DNA of 64,000 bases from Scolanthus callimorphus (Eukaryota; Cnidaria; Anthozoa; Actiniaria; Edwardsiidae). Location of the stretch: contig CM066913.1 in assembly GCA_033964015.1 (NCBI GenBank), positions 27,740,790 to 27,804,789 on the forward strand. The letters are read 5' to 3'. The stretch's first letter is position 1, and the number at the start of each line of letters is the position of its first letter. The notes below the pieces were generated by a model. It was given only the letters and a program-made list of their open reading frames with translations, was not told the origin of the DNA and did no database searches. A program made the translations under genes and the position numbers. This document shows positions 11,383 through 22,808 of this stretch, piece by piece.

Positions 11383-11476
11383 TGAGTTATTCAATGTGAT
11401 TTACAAACCCGAATAAATAGCTAGAGAAATTACAATAATAAATTACGTATATTGTGTAAAGTACAGCATATGCTGA

Positions 11477-12058
11477 TTATACTGCAAGCTTTAGATTGAT
11501 ATGTTGTACTTGTCTATTCAAAGAAGGCTTCTCACGTTTGATGTGAATTGCCTCTTTGATTTTAAGGGCAAATTGCGACGAGGCGGAGTCAAAAACAATA
11601 AACGAGGATTCCGACGAAGGTGCGGCGCACGCCTCATTGCGGCTTAGATGTTTGTATATGTGAGAAGCCTTATCCGTTCTTAAGTGTTCCTGCACGCGCG
11701 TGGCTATGTGACGGACTGTTTCACCGACATAACTGGCTCCACAGCCAGCACAAGTAAATTTATAAACAACACATGCGCGCAAGTCACTGGGGATGGCGTC
11801 TTTTGTGCTGAAAAAACTCGATATTTTGCACGTTTGAAAAACTAAGCGAATATCTAAGTCTTTACAGTACCGCTTGGACAGACAAGAAAGTTGCTTTTGT
11901 GTGTAAGAAGAGAAGTTACCTACAAAAGGCAGTTTGAAATAAAAGACGTTGGACCTAGACGTTGGAACAGAGGTTTGGGTGGTTTCAGACTCTAACTTCC
12001 TATTAACTACATTATTAACGACATTCTCAATTAGGTAACCAGGATAGAGGTTTCTCAT
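11477..12058 (-). CDS. GIY-YIG endonuclease domain of a Penelope-like element (truncated ORF)
   Basis: 193 codons, open to the 5' truncation point. Residues 1-25 (YPGYLIENVVNNVVN) match the linker that follows the reverse transcriptase in Penelope-like elements. Near residue 94 CVVYKFTCAGCGASYVGET shows the GIY-YIG core, as VVY and YVG, with two cysteines (TCAGC) between. RHIATRVQEHL follows, where the catalytic Arg is expected. KIKEAIHIKREKPSLNRQ near residues 167-184 supplies the conserved Glu and Asn. In these retroelements the nuclease nicks target DNA to prime reverse transcription. The RT is missing, so this piece cannot move alone. The first Met is simply the first ATG after the truncation. 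Confidence 0.85.
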   Translation of the reverse strand: MRNLYPGYLIENVVNNVVNRKLESETTQTSVPTSRSNVFYFKLPFVGNFSSYTQKQLSCLSKRYCKDLDIRLVFQTCKISSFFSTKDAIPSDLRACVVYKFTCAGCGASYVGETVRHIATRVQEHLRTDKASHIYKHLSRNEACAAPSSESSFIVFDSASSQFALKIKEAIHIKREKPSLNRQVQHINLKLAV

Positions 12059-12073
12059 AAGGATATGTGTCAG

Positions 12074-13118
12074 GTCTTAATTTTGAAATAATACCTATGT
12101 TTCTTGAAATACGGGATACGGTGTAAGAGATGTGATATTTCCAAGTGAGATTTTGATCAATCATGACACCTAAATACTTTATACATTCTTTGCGCTCAAG
12201 TTGCTGTAAGGAGCCGTCATTATTGTAAATAGATAGATTACAAGGCATGTCTTTTTTTCTTGAAGATTTAATGATCATGAAATTTGTTTTTTTCATGTTC
12301 ATAGACAACTTGTTAATATCACACCATCGTTTCACTTTGGCTAATTCAATATTCATTACGTTTTCAAGTGTTTTTATATTTTCTGCAGAAGCAAATATAT
12401 TCGTATCATCGGCAAATATTTTGAAAATTAATTCTTTTGAACAGTTTGGCAGATCATTGACAAAAATAAGAAATAGCAAAGGCCCTAAAGTACTCCCTTG
12501 TGGTATGCCGTACAATATTGTTTGCATAGGAGATGCAACCCCGCCCAACATCACGTATTGTTTTCTGTTGGTCAAGTAACTATTGAAAAAGGCCAAGGGG
12601 ACCCCTCTAATACCATATGCTTCAAGCTTTTTTAACAAAATCGAGTGGTTGACAGTATCGAAGGCTTTAGAAAAGTCTAAAAATACGCCACAGGTGTATA
12701 GGTTGTTGTCAATAGCTTTTCTTAATGTACTTGTAGTTTCGGTTATAGCTTGGGAAGTTGATCGACCTTTTCTAAACCCAAATTGAAATTCAAAAAGAAT
12801 GTTTTGTTTCTCAATATAGTTAATAAGCTGATTGTAGACAAGTTTCTCAAAAATGTGTGTAGATGTTGACAGGGTTGATATCGGACGAAAGTTTGTAGGA
12901 TCAGTAAATTCGCCTCCTTTGTCAACTGGGGAAACATTTGAGATTTTTAAAATGTCGGGTACAACACCCTGTAGAAGGGACTGATTGAAAATGTATGTTA
13001 AGCATTCACTTATATGATTACAGGCCGGTTTTATACATTGCCGAGGGACACCGATTGTTGATTTATTAAGATTTATCCCCATTATTTGATCTTGGACTTC
13101 ATGAAAAAAGGTGCATGC
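12074..13118 (-). pseudogene. LINE reverse transcriptase, 5'-truncated and split
   Basis: The open frame at 12027-13130 gives 367 residues. The first few are host sequence and the last 15 come from the Penelope-like insert. Within it are the RT blocks of CR1/Jockey-type LINEs: NFRPISTLS (residues 80-88), FGFRKGRSTSQA, FLDFSKAFDTVNH (150-162), GIPQGSTLGPLLF (208-220), IFADDTNIF with the catalytic FADD at 239-242, and KECIKYLGVMID. The endonuclease domain and ORF1 are missing. The LINE begins abruptly near 13118 in an older repeat (compare 6640-7095). Intact motifs suggest a fairly recent insertion, later disrupted. Normally this enzyme copies its own RNA at a nicked target. Confidence 0.9.
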
Positions 13119-13330
13119 ATTGACCTTCACAAGCTAGTAAACTAGCAAGGGAGGAAACTAAATTGGACAGCTTAGCGAAAACAATCACAGTAAATCTAGC
13201 CTGCGATCATCCGGTACACGCAAGCTTAACCTTTAGGGTAAACCTTTAGGGTTAGTACTGGATGTTTGCAGGCTAAGTAAATCAACCGAATGCTTTTAGG
13301 GAACGAATCTTCGATGGATATATAGCAGAA
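13119..13330 (+). repeat. Old dispersed repeat, copy 2
   Basis: CATTGACCTTCACAA, ACTAGCAAGG, GAATGCTTTTAGGGAACGA and CTTCGATGGATATATAGC match 6640-7095. A ~75-bp segment at about 13200-13275 is extra; it has GCCTGCGATCATCC and GATGTTTGCAGGC near its ends. Confidence 0.6.
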
Positions 13331-13528
13331 GGACTAATGTACTACATTGTTATTTGCAGTTTTCGAAAAAATAATTTTAAAGCAGGGTTGCAAGGGCCGC
13401 AAGCTCTCGAAAACTTGGGGGAGGGGGGGACAGGGATTTTTCTATTTAGCGCCCCCACGCCATAAGCACAGACGTCTCTTTCCCGCGATTTTGAGGGAGG
13501 AGAGGCTGAACACGGGCAATACGTAATA
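13331..13528. other. No gene seen
   Basis: A 96-residue minus frame crosses this stretch but shows no known motif. A G run lies at 13420-13430. Confidence 0.4.
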
Positions 13529-14835
13529 TATAGATTTAGGCACTGCCTAAAAGCGGAGCTCCCAGTCAATGTTTTGCCGTTTATAAAGCTTGGCGTCATC
13601 GTTGATGTCTTTATGACGCACACATCATTCATGAGACCACTTCGTTGCAGTCCTCTGGTGACCTAGACAATTCTACCCAAGTTTGGTTGTCTTAGAGCCT
13701 TCCCTTCGCGAGAAATACATTTTTCAAACATAGATGACGTCACCAGTGACGTCACATCACGTAACCATTTTGTTCCGCCCCTCTGGTGACCTAAACAATT
13801 CTCTTCAAGTTTGGTTATCTTAGAGTCTTCCCTTTACGAGATATGAATTTTTCGAGCAAGGATGACGTCATCGATGACGTCATATCACGTGACTATGTTG
13901 TTTTGCTCCTCTAATGACCTAGACAAGTGTGCCTAAGTTTGGTTGTCTTACAGCCTTCCCTTCACGAGATATTAATTTTTCAAGCGTAGATGGCGTCATC
14001 GATGACGTCACATCACGTGACCACTATATTTCACTCCTCTGGAGACCTAGACAACACTACCCATGTTTGTTGTTTAGACTGTTCCCTTCACAAGATATTA
14101 ATTTTTCAAGCATAGATGACGTCATCGATGACGTCACATCACGTGACCACTAGATATCACTCCTCTGGTGACCTAGACAACACTACCCAAGTTTGGTTGT
14201 TTTAGAGTCTTCCCTTCACGAGATATTTATTTTTCAAGCATACATGACGTCATTGATGACGTCACATCACGTGACCACTAGATTTCACTCCTCTGGTGAC
14301 CGTGGTGACCTAGACAACACTACCCAAGTTTAGTTCATTTAGAGTCTTCCCCTCCCACGAGAAATGAATGTCTCAATCATCATCCTGTGGTAAGAGATCG
14401 CGGGCGCAGTCGTAATCAGCCGTCATCGACGACGTCACATCACGTGACCGTGCTACAGCACCCCCCTTGTAGCATAGACAAAATATCCCAAGTATGGTTG
14501 TCTTAGCATGTTCCCTTAGAAATAATTTTTTCTATGTATACCACAGGGTTCCCATGTGTACACGGACGGACGGACGGACACTATAGGTTTAATACCAGAA
14601 AAATAAAGAAAAAATCATATCTCCCGAAGGGAAGCATCTATAGAAGCCAAACTTGGACAAACTTTCAAAGACCATAAGAAGAACTTTGCACCAAAGTCAC
14701 GTGCCCTTACGTCATCAATGACGTCATTAAAATGGACCATAATGTCCGTGACGTTCAAAAATGAACTCCATGGGTTACTATATACGTTTTTCTCTTATCT
14801 ATGGTGCTCCGCTCGCGCCGCGCGGGAGCTCCCCT
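13529..14835 (-). mobile_element. Array-bearing element A (inverted relative to element B)
   Basis: It starts with TATAGATTTAGGCACTGCC and AAAAGCGGAGCTCCC at 13529-13570. It ends at GTGCTCCGCTCGCG and GCGGGAGCTCC near 14835, after a CGGACGGACGGAC block. Read backwards this has the same order as element B: GC-rich end, CCGTCCGTCC block, tandem array, palindromic end. It shares about 270 bp of inverted sequence with 16640-16912. No protein is encoded that I can see. Confidence 0.75.
13640..14380. repeat. Tandem array of ~124-bp units with CRE and E-box palindromes (element A)
   Basis: About six units. Each has CCTCTGGTGACCTAGACAA, then ACCCAAGTTTGGTTGT, then TTCACGAGATATTAATTTTTC, then the 20-bp palindrome TGACGTCATCGATGACGTCA and ACATCACGTGACCA. 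Early units carry a degenerate palindrome (ACGTCACCAGTGACGTC). Each intact unit therefore holds two full cyclic-AMP response element octamers and one CACGTG E-box. Binding is inferred from motif identity only. Confidence 0.9.
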
Positions 14836-15249
14836 AAAAATAAAATAATAAAACGGGGATTTGATGTGTCTTAATGGAGCTTTCCGTTGACAAGAATGTC
14901 CGTTAATAGAGAGACTGCGGTGTCAGAAAAACGGGGGGGGGGGGGGGCTAAGGGCGATACGGCCCTAAAGAGACCAAAAAAATATATTTTCCACTGGTAT
15001 GTGTATAATTTTCAAGTAATTTTCAAGGAATTGTCTTAGCATATTCCCTTCGGAGCTCCACGCGGCTTTTGGTTGGCTGTTCTAGCCATAATAATAATAA
15101 TAATAATAATAACTATATAAATATATATATAAATATAAAATCTTATTATAATTTATTATTTGCCCTCTCTCTCGCATTTCATATTTGACCGGAACTGATT
15201 TGGTTTGTTTACCCGCCCTCCCACCCACAGTTTGAAATTGAGTTTCTAA
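14836..15249. other. Spacer between the two array elements
   Basis: Contains a G homopolymer (14934-14947) and an AT-rich ATA/TATA stretch (15090-15160). No gene is seen. Confidence 0.5.
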
Positions 15250-16912
15250 CTTATGGATTTTGGATTTTAGCGGAAGCGCCCGCGTAGCGGAGCCCCATAG
15301 CTACATGCAGGAGAAAAAGGAACAAAACAAAAGTGTATATGCATCAAACGATTCTGTCATGGACTTCCGGTTTGTGCGTCCGTCCGTCCGTCCATCAAAA
15401 GTAGAAAAGTCAATATCTCAAGAAGGCAACATCGCTAGGTGACCAAACTTGGGTAAAGTTATTTTGGAGTCAAGGGGGGTGCACTACCAAGGTCACGTGA
15501 CATGACGTCATCGATGACGTCATCAAAACAAGAAAAGTCAATATCTCGAGAAGGCAACATCGCTAGGTGACCAAACTTGGGTAAAGTTATTTTGGAGGCA
15601 AGGGGGGTGCACCACCAAGGTCACGTGACATGACGTCATCGATGATGTCATCAAAACCAGAAAAGTCTATATCTCGAGAAGGCAACATCGCTAGGTGACC
15701 AAACTTGGGTAAAGTTATTTTGGAGGCAAGGGGGGTGCGCCACCAAGTTCACGTGACATGACGTCATCGATGACGTCATCAAAACTAGAAAAGTCAGTAT
15801 CTCAAGAAGGCAACATCGCTAGGTGACCAAACTTGGGTAAAGTTATTTTGGAGGCAAGGGGGGGGGGGGGGGTGCACCACCAAGGTCACGTGACATGACG
15901 TCATCAAAACTAGAAAAGTCAGTATCTCAAGAAGGCAACATCGCTAGGTGACCAAACTTTGGTAAAGTTATTTTGGAGGCAAGGGGGGTGCACCACCAAG
16001 GTCACGTGACATGACGTCATCGATGACGTCATCAAAACTAGAGAAGTCAATATCTCAAGAAGGCAACATCGCTAGGTGACCAAACTTGGGTAAAGTTATT
16101 TTGGAGGCAAGGGGAGTGCACCACCAAGGTCACGTGACATGACATCATCGATGACGTCATCAAAACTAGAAAAGTCAATATCTCAAGAAGGCAACATCGC
16201 TAGGTGACCAAACTTGGGTAAAGTTATTTTGGAGGCAAGGGGAGTGCACTACCAAGGTCACGTGACATGACGTCATCGATGACGTCATCAAAACTAGAAA
16301 AGTCTATATCTCGAGAAGGCAACATCGGTAGGCGAACAAACTTGGGTCGAGAAAAGCATCCGTGAGTCTGTGGGTATGGAGCTCTTTGAAATGCCAACAA
16401 AAAAATCTGAATTTGCAAGTATGCAATGGAGAACAAGAAGAATGTTTTCTGTAATAAGTGACGTCGCGATACGTCACATGATGAATCTTTTGCAGGACTT
16501 ATAATTTTTTCCCTAGCAACGGCCCAACAAGATAGGTAAAAGCACCCTATAAAAATATTTAACCGGGAGCTCCGCTTTTAGCCAGTGGCTAAATCTATAT
16601 ATTATATTGGAAGGAAAGACTCTAAAACAACAAAACTTGGTACTTGTCTTGGCCACCAGAGGAGCGAAATAAAGTGGTCACGTGATGTGACGTCACCGAT
16701 GACGTCATCTGTTCTTGAAAATGTATTTCTTGTAAAGGGAAGGCTCTAATACAACCAAACTTGGGTAGAATTATCTAGCTCACCAGAGAACTGCAACGAA
16801 GTGGTCTAGTGATGTACGCGTCATAGCGACGTCGACGATGACACCGAGTTTTAAATGACATAAAACTGACTGGGAGCTCCGCTTTTAGGCAGTGCCTAAA
16901 TCCAAATATTAA
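15250..16912 (+). mobile_element. Array-bearing element B
   Basis: It opens with GCGCCCGCGTAGCGGAGCCC and CATGGACTTCCGGTTTGTGC plus CGTCCGTCCGTCC. The array follows, then a first palindromic end at 16561-16612 (GGGAGCTCCGCTTTTAGCCA). About 270 bp matching the start of element A in inverted form lead to a second palindromic end at 16873-16912 (GGGAGCTCCGCTTTTAGGCA). Element C (47130-49722) has the same opening and the first type of end but no array. No protein is recognised; the 60-residue frame at 15260 spans the opening and is probably chance. Confidence 0.75.
15395..16345. repeat. Tandem array of ~124-bp units with CRE and E-box palindromes (element B)
   Basis: About eight units, the reverse-complement relatives of those in element A. 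Each has AGAAAAGTCAATATCTCAAG, GGCAACATCGCTAGGTGACC, AAACTTGGGTAAAGTTATTT and CACCAAGGTCACGTGACA. Most then have TGACGTCATCGATGACGTCA; one unit near 15895 keeps only a single CRE. Neighbouring units are nearly identical, which points to recent amplification or conversion. Confidence 0.9.
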
Positions 16913-16934
16913 AACAATTTATAAATTCAGCTTC

Positions 16935-17036
16935 GTAGATGATACGGATAATTATTCAGATCTCGGGGGTGTTATCCAACTCGGCTTTCGGCCTCAATGG
17001 AAAACACCCCCTCGATCGGAATAATTATCCATATCA
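16935..17036. repeat. Foldback hairpin 1 of 3
   Basis: GATACGGATAATTATTCAGA pairs with TCGGAATAATTATCCATATC. The inner block GGGGGTGTTATCCAACTCGG pairs with CCTCAATGGAAAACACCCCC. Confidence 0.75.
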
Positions 17037-17061
17037 TACTCAGCGGAACTCATTTTAATTG

Positions 17062-17164
17062 CTAAATATCCCACGCGTCACTTGTATTTTCTGGTATACA
17101 CACGAGCCTTCAGGCGAGTGCGTATGCTAAAGAAAATACAAGTAACAAGTGGGATATTCTGCAG
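17062..17164. repeat. Foldback hairpin 2 of 3
   Basis: The left arm AATATCCCACGCGTCACTTG and right arm ACAAGTAACAAGTGGGATAT pair, continuing through TATTTTCTGG / AAGAAAATA and GCACTCGCC-type inner pairs. Confidence 0.75.
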
Positions 17165-17197
17165 TATGCCACGAAAATTCATTGTATATCTATTTTA

Positions 17198-17320
17198 TAC
17201 CACGCTACAGAAAATTCAAGGCAACGTTTTACGTAAATGCAGTGCACGATGGGAAGGTTGGGTGGAATGCCATTCCTGCATTCTGATTGGCTGTATTTTC
17301 TGTGGCGTGTTATAAATACA
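17198..17320. repeat. Foldback hairpin 3 of 3
   Basis: TATACCACGCTACAGAAAAT pairs with ATTTTCTGTGGCGTGTTATA, with weaker pairing inside. Three adjacent but unrelated hairpins suggest a local hot spot. Confidence 0.65.
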
Positions 17321-20300
17321 TATATACATACCTTTCCCTGAAGAGTGCGAAGTAGTCGAGGACATGGTTCTTTCGGTACGTTCAATACATCCTGTTCAAA
17401 ACAAACGTGAATATAGTCTTAGTAGGGTGGTTTTACAGATTTTCAGCTGAGGGAGCGGAGATTGAGGTCATCGGAGCCAGTTATTCTGCACGAATACCCA
17501 CCGACTTTGAATCTTTCATATCAAAACAGATTGTTGTCTTTTGAACGCGTCTCAGGGGCATATTTAACAATTAGATAGACCTCGTGCCCGAAAGTGCTAT
17601 AGTCGAATGGGCTATTGACCCGTGGTTCTTGAGGGCGAGAACTAGTTGGAGACAAAACGTGAAAAATTGTTTGAAAAAATCATCAGAAACCTCGACAAAA
17701 CAAGAAACGGCCGCAATTGTCTTAATGTTCAAAATCAGCGCTTTCGCTACTAGGTGTCTATTGATAATAGTCCCTTGGAAGCGTAGCCAGTCAGAGAATG
17801 CAGAATTGGCAGAAGTCCACTAGTTGGGTGATACTAACATTATTTAGCGGGGTAGTAGCCAGTCCACTAGCTGGGTAAATATTATTTAGCGGAGTAGTGG
17901 TAGAGTCAAGAATATAGTTGAATAATAAAATGTACAGATGTGTCATAACTGCTGTGTTTCTGAACTATTTTCACGGCTGTTCCCGAGGGGACTTTTAGTT
18001 CAAGCTCATTATTATTCATACAGCGTATTGATTTGAGCCCACGGACAGCATTGGTAGCGGTCTTCCCCCTGGCTCAATGAAAAAACAAAGATGGCGCCCA
18101 AGGCACAAACAGCTTCCACGCGTATTACCCATTTGTTTACGGTTCAAACGAAGTCTTTTGGGACAAGGATAACCTTGAAATAGTAGCAGACTAAAAGATA
18201 TAATGTCAACTAAATTCGAAGAGACAAAATAACAGCAATCTAATGCGTATTGACCTCAAACCACGCATGAACAATTGGACACACGTATTCTATCATATCT
18301 AGTGTTCTCGGGCCACAAACAAGGTTATGTCAAGATTACAGCCACGATAGCTTGACTTTGTGATTTTTCTGGGAACTAAGGATCAGCACATGCTATTTGA
18401 AGGGTCTTCAGCTTCAGCTAGAAGAGGTAGGTTCGATGCTAGGAATTCGTTGCAACCTGTTTTGATTTCTTTTTTCGACGAGCGCCACAAGTGGTACTAA
18501 GCTACACACAGGCTCGTCGAAAGACAAGTAAGCTTTCTTAAAGCGTACAATGCAATGGTTGAAAGTTTCTCATTATCCCGCAGATCTGTGTTTTATCTCT
18601 GGTATTCAGAAGATTAAAATGAAAGTGCACTATGCACCCTATTAAAAATGTTTGGAGTGGTAGGATTTTTTAGGGATTCTCTGTTTATTGTTCACAACAG
18701 ATGTAAGGAAAGATACACCTGTTGCAACCCCTGGCACCAGAGAAAACAAACTGCAGCTGTACCTAATTGACTATATGTCGAAATTCATCAGGTTAGCAGG
18801 GGAAAGGAATACTTCGAGCATCTGATCTCCAAAAATTAGATGAGATAAAAATATCGATGTTTATAGAATTTATCTAAACTGCCTTTGCAATCAATCCTGA
18901 ATTCAGTTTGTTTGCTACATTTTCCATTTCAGAGCCTTTGTTTTCTTCTTCAGGATCCATGCTCTAGACAGAGGAGGCAAAATGTTACTTCAGGATTTTC
19001 TTCAAGGCACCACAACATGGAGTGACACTGGATTTGTTCATAGTACTTTCTTAAGAAATGACTACCCTCCTTGTTCTCCAACAAACCCTGATGAAAATGG
19101 CCATTATTTTCTGAATGAATGAAAGGGTATGCATCACTGGCATATGGAACTTTTGTAGAAATGTGTGGTTTGTGAAAGATGTACGGAAATATGAGCGAAG
19201 CTTCTTGATGAAACTCTCTGAAAGGGAAAAGAACACGACAAGCCCTTGTATGTTGACCAAGAAGTTTGGTCATGGTGTTGAAATTTGAGGCACTCATTTA
19301 TTCTTTGACACTCAGATGAATGAATAATATGTCTGCCTCATTCTCATCTCATTTATTATAATCCTCGAAGTCGTGCGACTGGACCAGATGAAGGAAAAAT
19401 ACAAGGAGAAATACTGTTTTGATATCATCATTGCTTTCAACTCTATTATTCTGGTTACATCATTTTCATTAGCTACCATAATATACAAAGCAGTGATCAT
19501 GTCCAAGATCTAATCTTACTAATGTGTCAATACTGTAGGCCATTACAATGGCATAGTTAAACTTAGAGAGGCAAGTTGTGAAAAAAGAAGAATAGTTTGC
19601 ATGTGATTGGGTTATTATTGTGTATGTAAGGCCTAGGGCATACGTCGAATTAGGGTCGCATCGATTTATTTTTTTTTCAAAAGATACCCACGCATTACAC
19701 TTTCAAATATGTGGGGGGTGGGGGAACAGGAAATTTTCGAACAAGTTATTTCAACAACTGAATTATTTACAGGCTCAGTCAAGTGGATATGTTGAAAATT
19801 GCAGCTTGCAAAATGATTTTTCAGAAGCCAAATAACGGAATAATATGCACATCCCCTTTTTTATAAAATGCTGCCACATGTTGCTATAACAACATGTATC
19901 TTGGACAGGAAAACCCCTTGCTATAAATACCTTTTTGGTTGGAGGGGGCAGTTCTAGAGTTCAAATGAAGATTCCTTTATTACTAGGAGCATGAGTTTGA
20001 CATCATGACAATAGAAATTTGACAGGTGCTGTCTTCACACACATGAATAATAGTAAATTTGTTTTCGAAGAGGGGGGAGGGGGGTCATGTAAATCATATT
20101 ACTTATTAGAGGGGTGATCATTTAATTTTGACCTGTATTGCCCAATCCCCCCCCCCCCCCAAAAAAAAAGAAGCAAAACATAATGAGTGATCCCTTAGAT
20201 CATCTAGAGTAGTGAACTTGACACACAGGGCAGCCACATGGTTAAACAAGGCATATACAACAATGCTTTATCAGCCTAGGGCTTTTTCTTATCCGTCCGC

Positions 20301-20535
20301 CACGCCTATTAACGTCCCTGGGACAGGCTTCGTCAGTTTTCATTGCCGTGTATTTGCCGTGCATTTGCCAGAAAACGCGTTCTCTTGTCGAAGAAAGCTT
20401 TCACGAGGAACAGAAACGCTGGTTTGAGTTTCGTTATCATTTTTCGTGGTATAGAGTTGATGCCTAGTCGCGAGACAACTCGTCTTTTGTATTCGACACA
20501 GTCGACTGTTCTCTCGGTTTTATTGACTCCTTGAC
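17321..20535. other. 3.2 kb without a supported gene
   Basis: Contains a short direct duplication at 17816-17898 (GTCCACTAG with TTATTTAGCG twice), a small hairpin at 18474-18521 (TTCGACGAGC) and a C/A homopolymer at 20150-20169. Frames of 60-115 residues (for example 18950-19297 minus and 20212-20534 plus) overlap on both strands with no recognised motif. Confidence 0.45.
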
Positions 20536-20536
20536 T

Positions 20537-22808
20537 TATTTAAGGAGGCTGCCTACAATTTTTTCTGCCCTCAACGCCCAATCTTTGTATGCCTGCTGTT
20601 CACGCTCAAAAACCTGTACCAGTCTGAACTTTCACATGGTTACCCTGGAGGGTTTGAACTTTATTGTAGTGTGCATTTTGTTGTGATCGGAGTTGCTATA
20701 GCAACGTTATAACCACCCCCTTGTTTATAATTAGCAGCCATCGGACGCGTTGCGCGACCTAAACTTTTCAAATGACACCCCTCGCACTAATCCCTGAGTA
20801 GCTAACATTAATCACAGCAAGTTTGGAGAGCATTCATTGGGCCGATTTTATGTTATTCGAACGGACTTTTTCAGGCTCCAAAATGTCAAAGTTATTTATG
20901 CCGCAAAAATTTCCTTGAAAAAGAATGGCTAATATATGCGGAATTAAAAGATCCTTGCCGCCCGAATAATCTACAAACCCAAGGCAATGTACCAGCCAAA
21001 TTTCACTTCTTGGAATGCTTCCGATTTTGTTTTGCATGTGTTCAAGCAAACTGCAAAATTTGAGAAATTATATCATAAATCTCACGTTTGTTATAAAATT
21101 TACACTTTTCGCCTCTGACAAAAATCTCATATGATTTTTTTTTGATACTTCCGTAAATTAATCTTGAATATATACCAAAAATAACCCTCTAAGTCTCGAG
21201 TTCATTGAAGTATTTTAAGGCACCGAGAAAAAATGCTAAACTTCACTACTCTTTCGGTTTGCTCGAGCCGGTTTTTGCCATTGTACTTTGTTTTCACTTG
21301 TTGTAGCTTTCACGTGGTTTTCCCTGTAATCAGTAAAGCGGACTACATTCCATCATGGGAATCAAACTAACTAACTACAACAACAAAAGATAATGTATAT
21401 TCTATTACCTTTTAGGTCCAGACCATTACATGGATTGTTGCAGTCGAAATGCCTCCAAAAATAACCCGTAAGCTTCTGAGCTGGAAAAATAGATTCCTGC
21501 AAGCCGGTTAAGCAGACGAAAATAGCAGCTAGGGCTCTCAAAAAATACCAGGCACTCCTTCCATTTTCTTTTTTTTGTTTTGGCCGAATGAAGACAAAAT
21601 AATTTGAGTTGCCTTGATTGCTAGTGTTGCTAAATGCCTTCTCTTTTCACGTGTTGGCTTGTGACTTACCTGAAAAGCCATTTAGTGACAATGAATATCG
21701 CGAGATAAGATCCAACAAATAGATAATAGAAAACATTTACAGCTTGGATTTGCAAGCGTTCAGGCTGGCCATATAAATGTTGACAGATAACTGACTTTTC
21801 TCAGACATCTCAAATGATAAAAACCACTAGGTAAACAAGAAAAGACGCGAACAACAATTCAGTATTTTTCTAATCAACAGAATGCAAAGAGTTAGAAAGC
21901 TCAACATTATCAAGTTAACGTTCATAATAAATGTTGTTGGCTTGTTATTGCGTGACATTGTTTGCTACGCTTTGCGAGTCAGATGAATGTTGAGTCAATG
22001 GCCCATGAAAACACTGATTACAGGGAAAACCACGTGAAAGCTACAACAGGTGAAAACAAAGTACAATGACAAAAACCGGCTCGAGCAAACCGAAAGAGTG
22101 GTGAAGTTTAGCATTTTTTCTCGGTGCCTTAAAATACTTCAATGAACTCGAGACTTAGAGGGTTATTTTTGGTATATATTCAAGATTAATTTACGGAAGT
22201 ATAAAAAAAAAAATCATATGAGATTTTTGTCAGAGGCGAAAAGTGTAAATTTTATAACAAACGTAAGATTTATAATATAATTTCTCAAATTTTGCAGTTT
22301 GCTTGAACACATGCCAAACAAAATCGGAAGCATTCCAAGAAGTGAAATTTGGCTGGTACATTGCCTTGGGTTTGTAGATTATTCGGGCGGCAAGGATCTT
22401 TTAATTCCGCAGATATTAGCCATTCTGTTTCAAGGAAATCTTTGCGGCATAAATAACTTTGACATTTTGGAGCCTGAAAAAGTCCGTTCGAATAACATAA
22501 AATCGGCCCAATGAATGCTCTCCAAACTTGCTGTGATTAATGTTAGCTACTCAGGGATTAGTGCGAGGGGTGTCATTTGAAAAGTTTAGGTCGCGCAACG
22601 CGTCCGATGGCTGCTAATTATAAACAAGGGTGTGGTTATAACGTTGCTATAGCAACTCCGATCACAACAAAATGCACACTACAATAAAGTTCAAACCCTC
22701 CAGGGTAACCATGTGAAAGTTCAGACTGGTACAGGTTTTTGAGCGTGAACAGCAGGCATACAAAGATTGGGCGTTGAGGGCAGAAAAAATTGTAGGCAGC
22801 CTCCTTAA
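20537..22808. mobile_element. 2.27-kb element with ~0.8-kb inverted arms
   Basis: The ends read TTAAGGAGGCTGCCTACAAT on both sides, so the target could be TA or TTAA. The left arm is about 20537-21333 and the right arm 22016-22808, with few differences by eye. The core of about 680 bp (21334-22015) has no recognised coding sequence. The same 71-residue frame occurs once in each arm (20834-21049 minus, 22299-22514 plus) with only three residue differences. That is expected from arm identity alone. Confidence 0.85.

Larger units (their letters stand above)
11286..12073 (-). mobile_element. 5'-truncated Penelope-like element inserted in the LINE
   Basis: The 11-bp sequence GTCTTAATTTT occurs at 11275-11285 and at 12074-12084, flanking the element. 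Removing the insert and one copy rejoins the LINE reading frame across KLR / HYLS. Only the 3' end of the Penelope-like element is present: the linker and GIY-YIG domain, then about 190 bp of 3' sequence. 5' truncation is common in these elements. The 3' region contains a hammerhead-like core at 11349-11382. Confidence 0.9.

Noticed and set aside
13529..16912. CRISPR-like array
   Set aside because: Units of ~124 bp are nearly identical throughout with no unique spacers, and the genome is eukaryotic.
20834..22514. Duplicated 71-residue ORF as a conserved gene pair
   Set aside because: Identity follows from the inverted arms; no motif, and codon-level conservation cannot be separated from arm identity.
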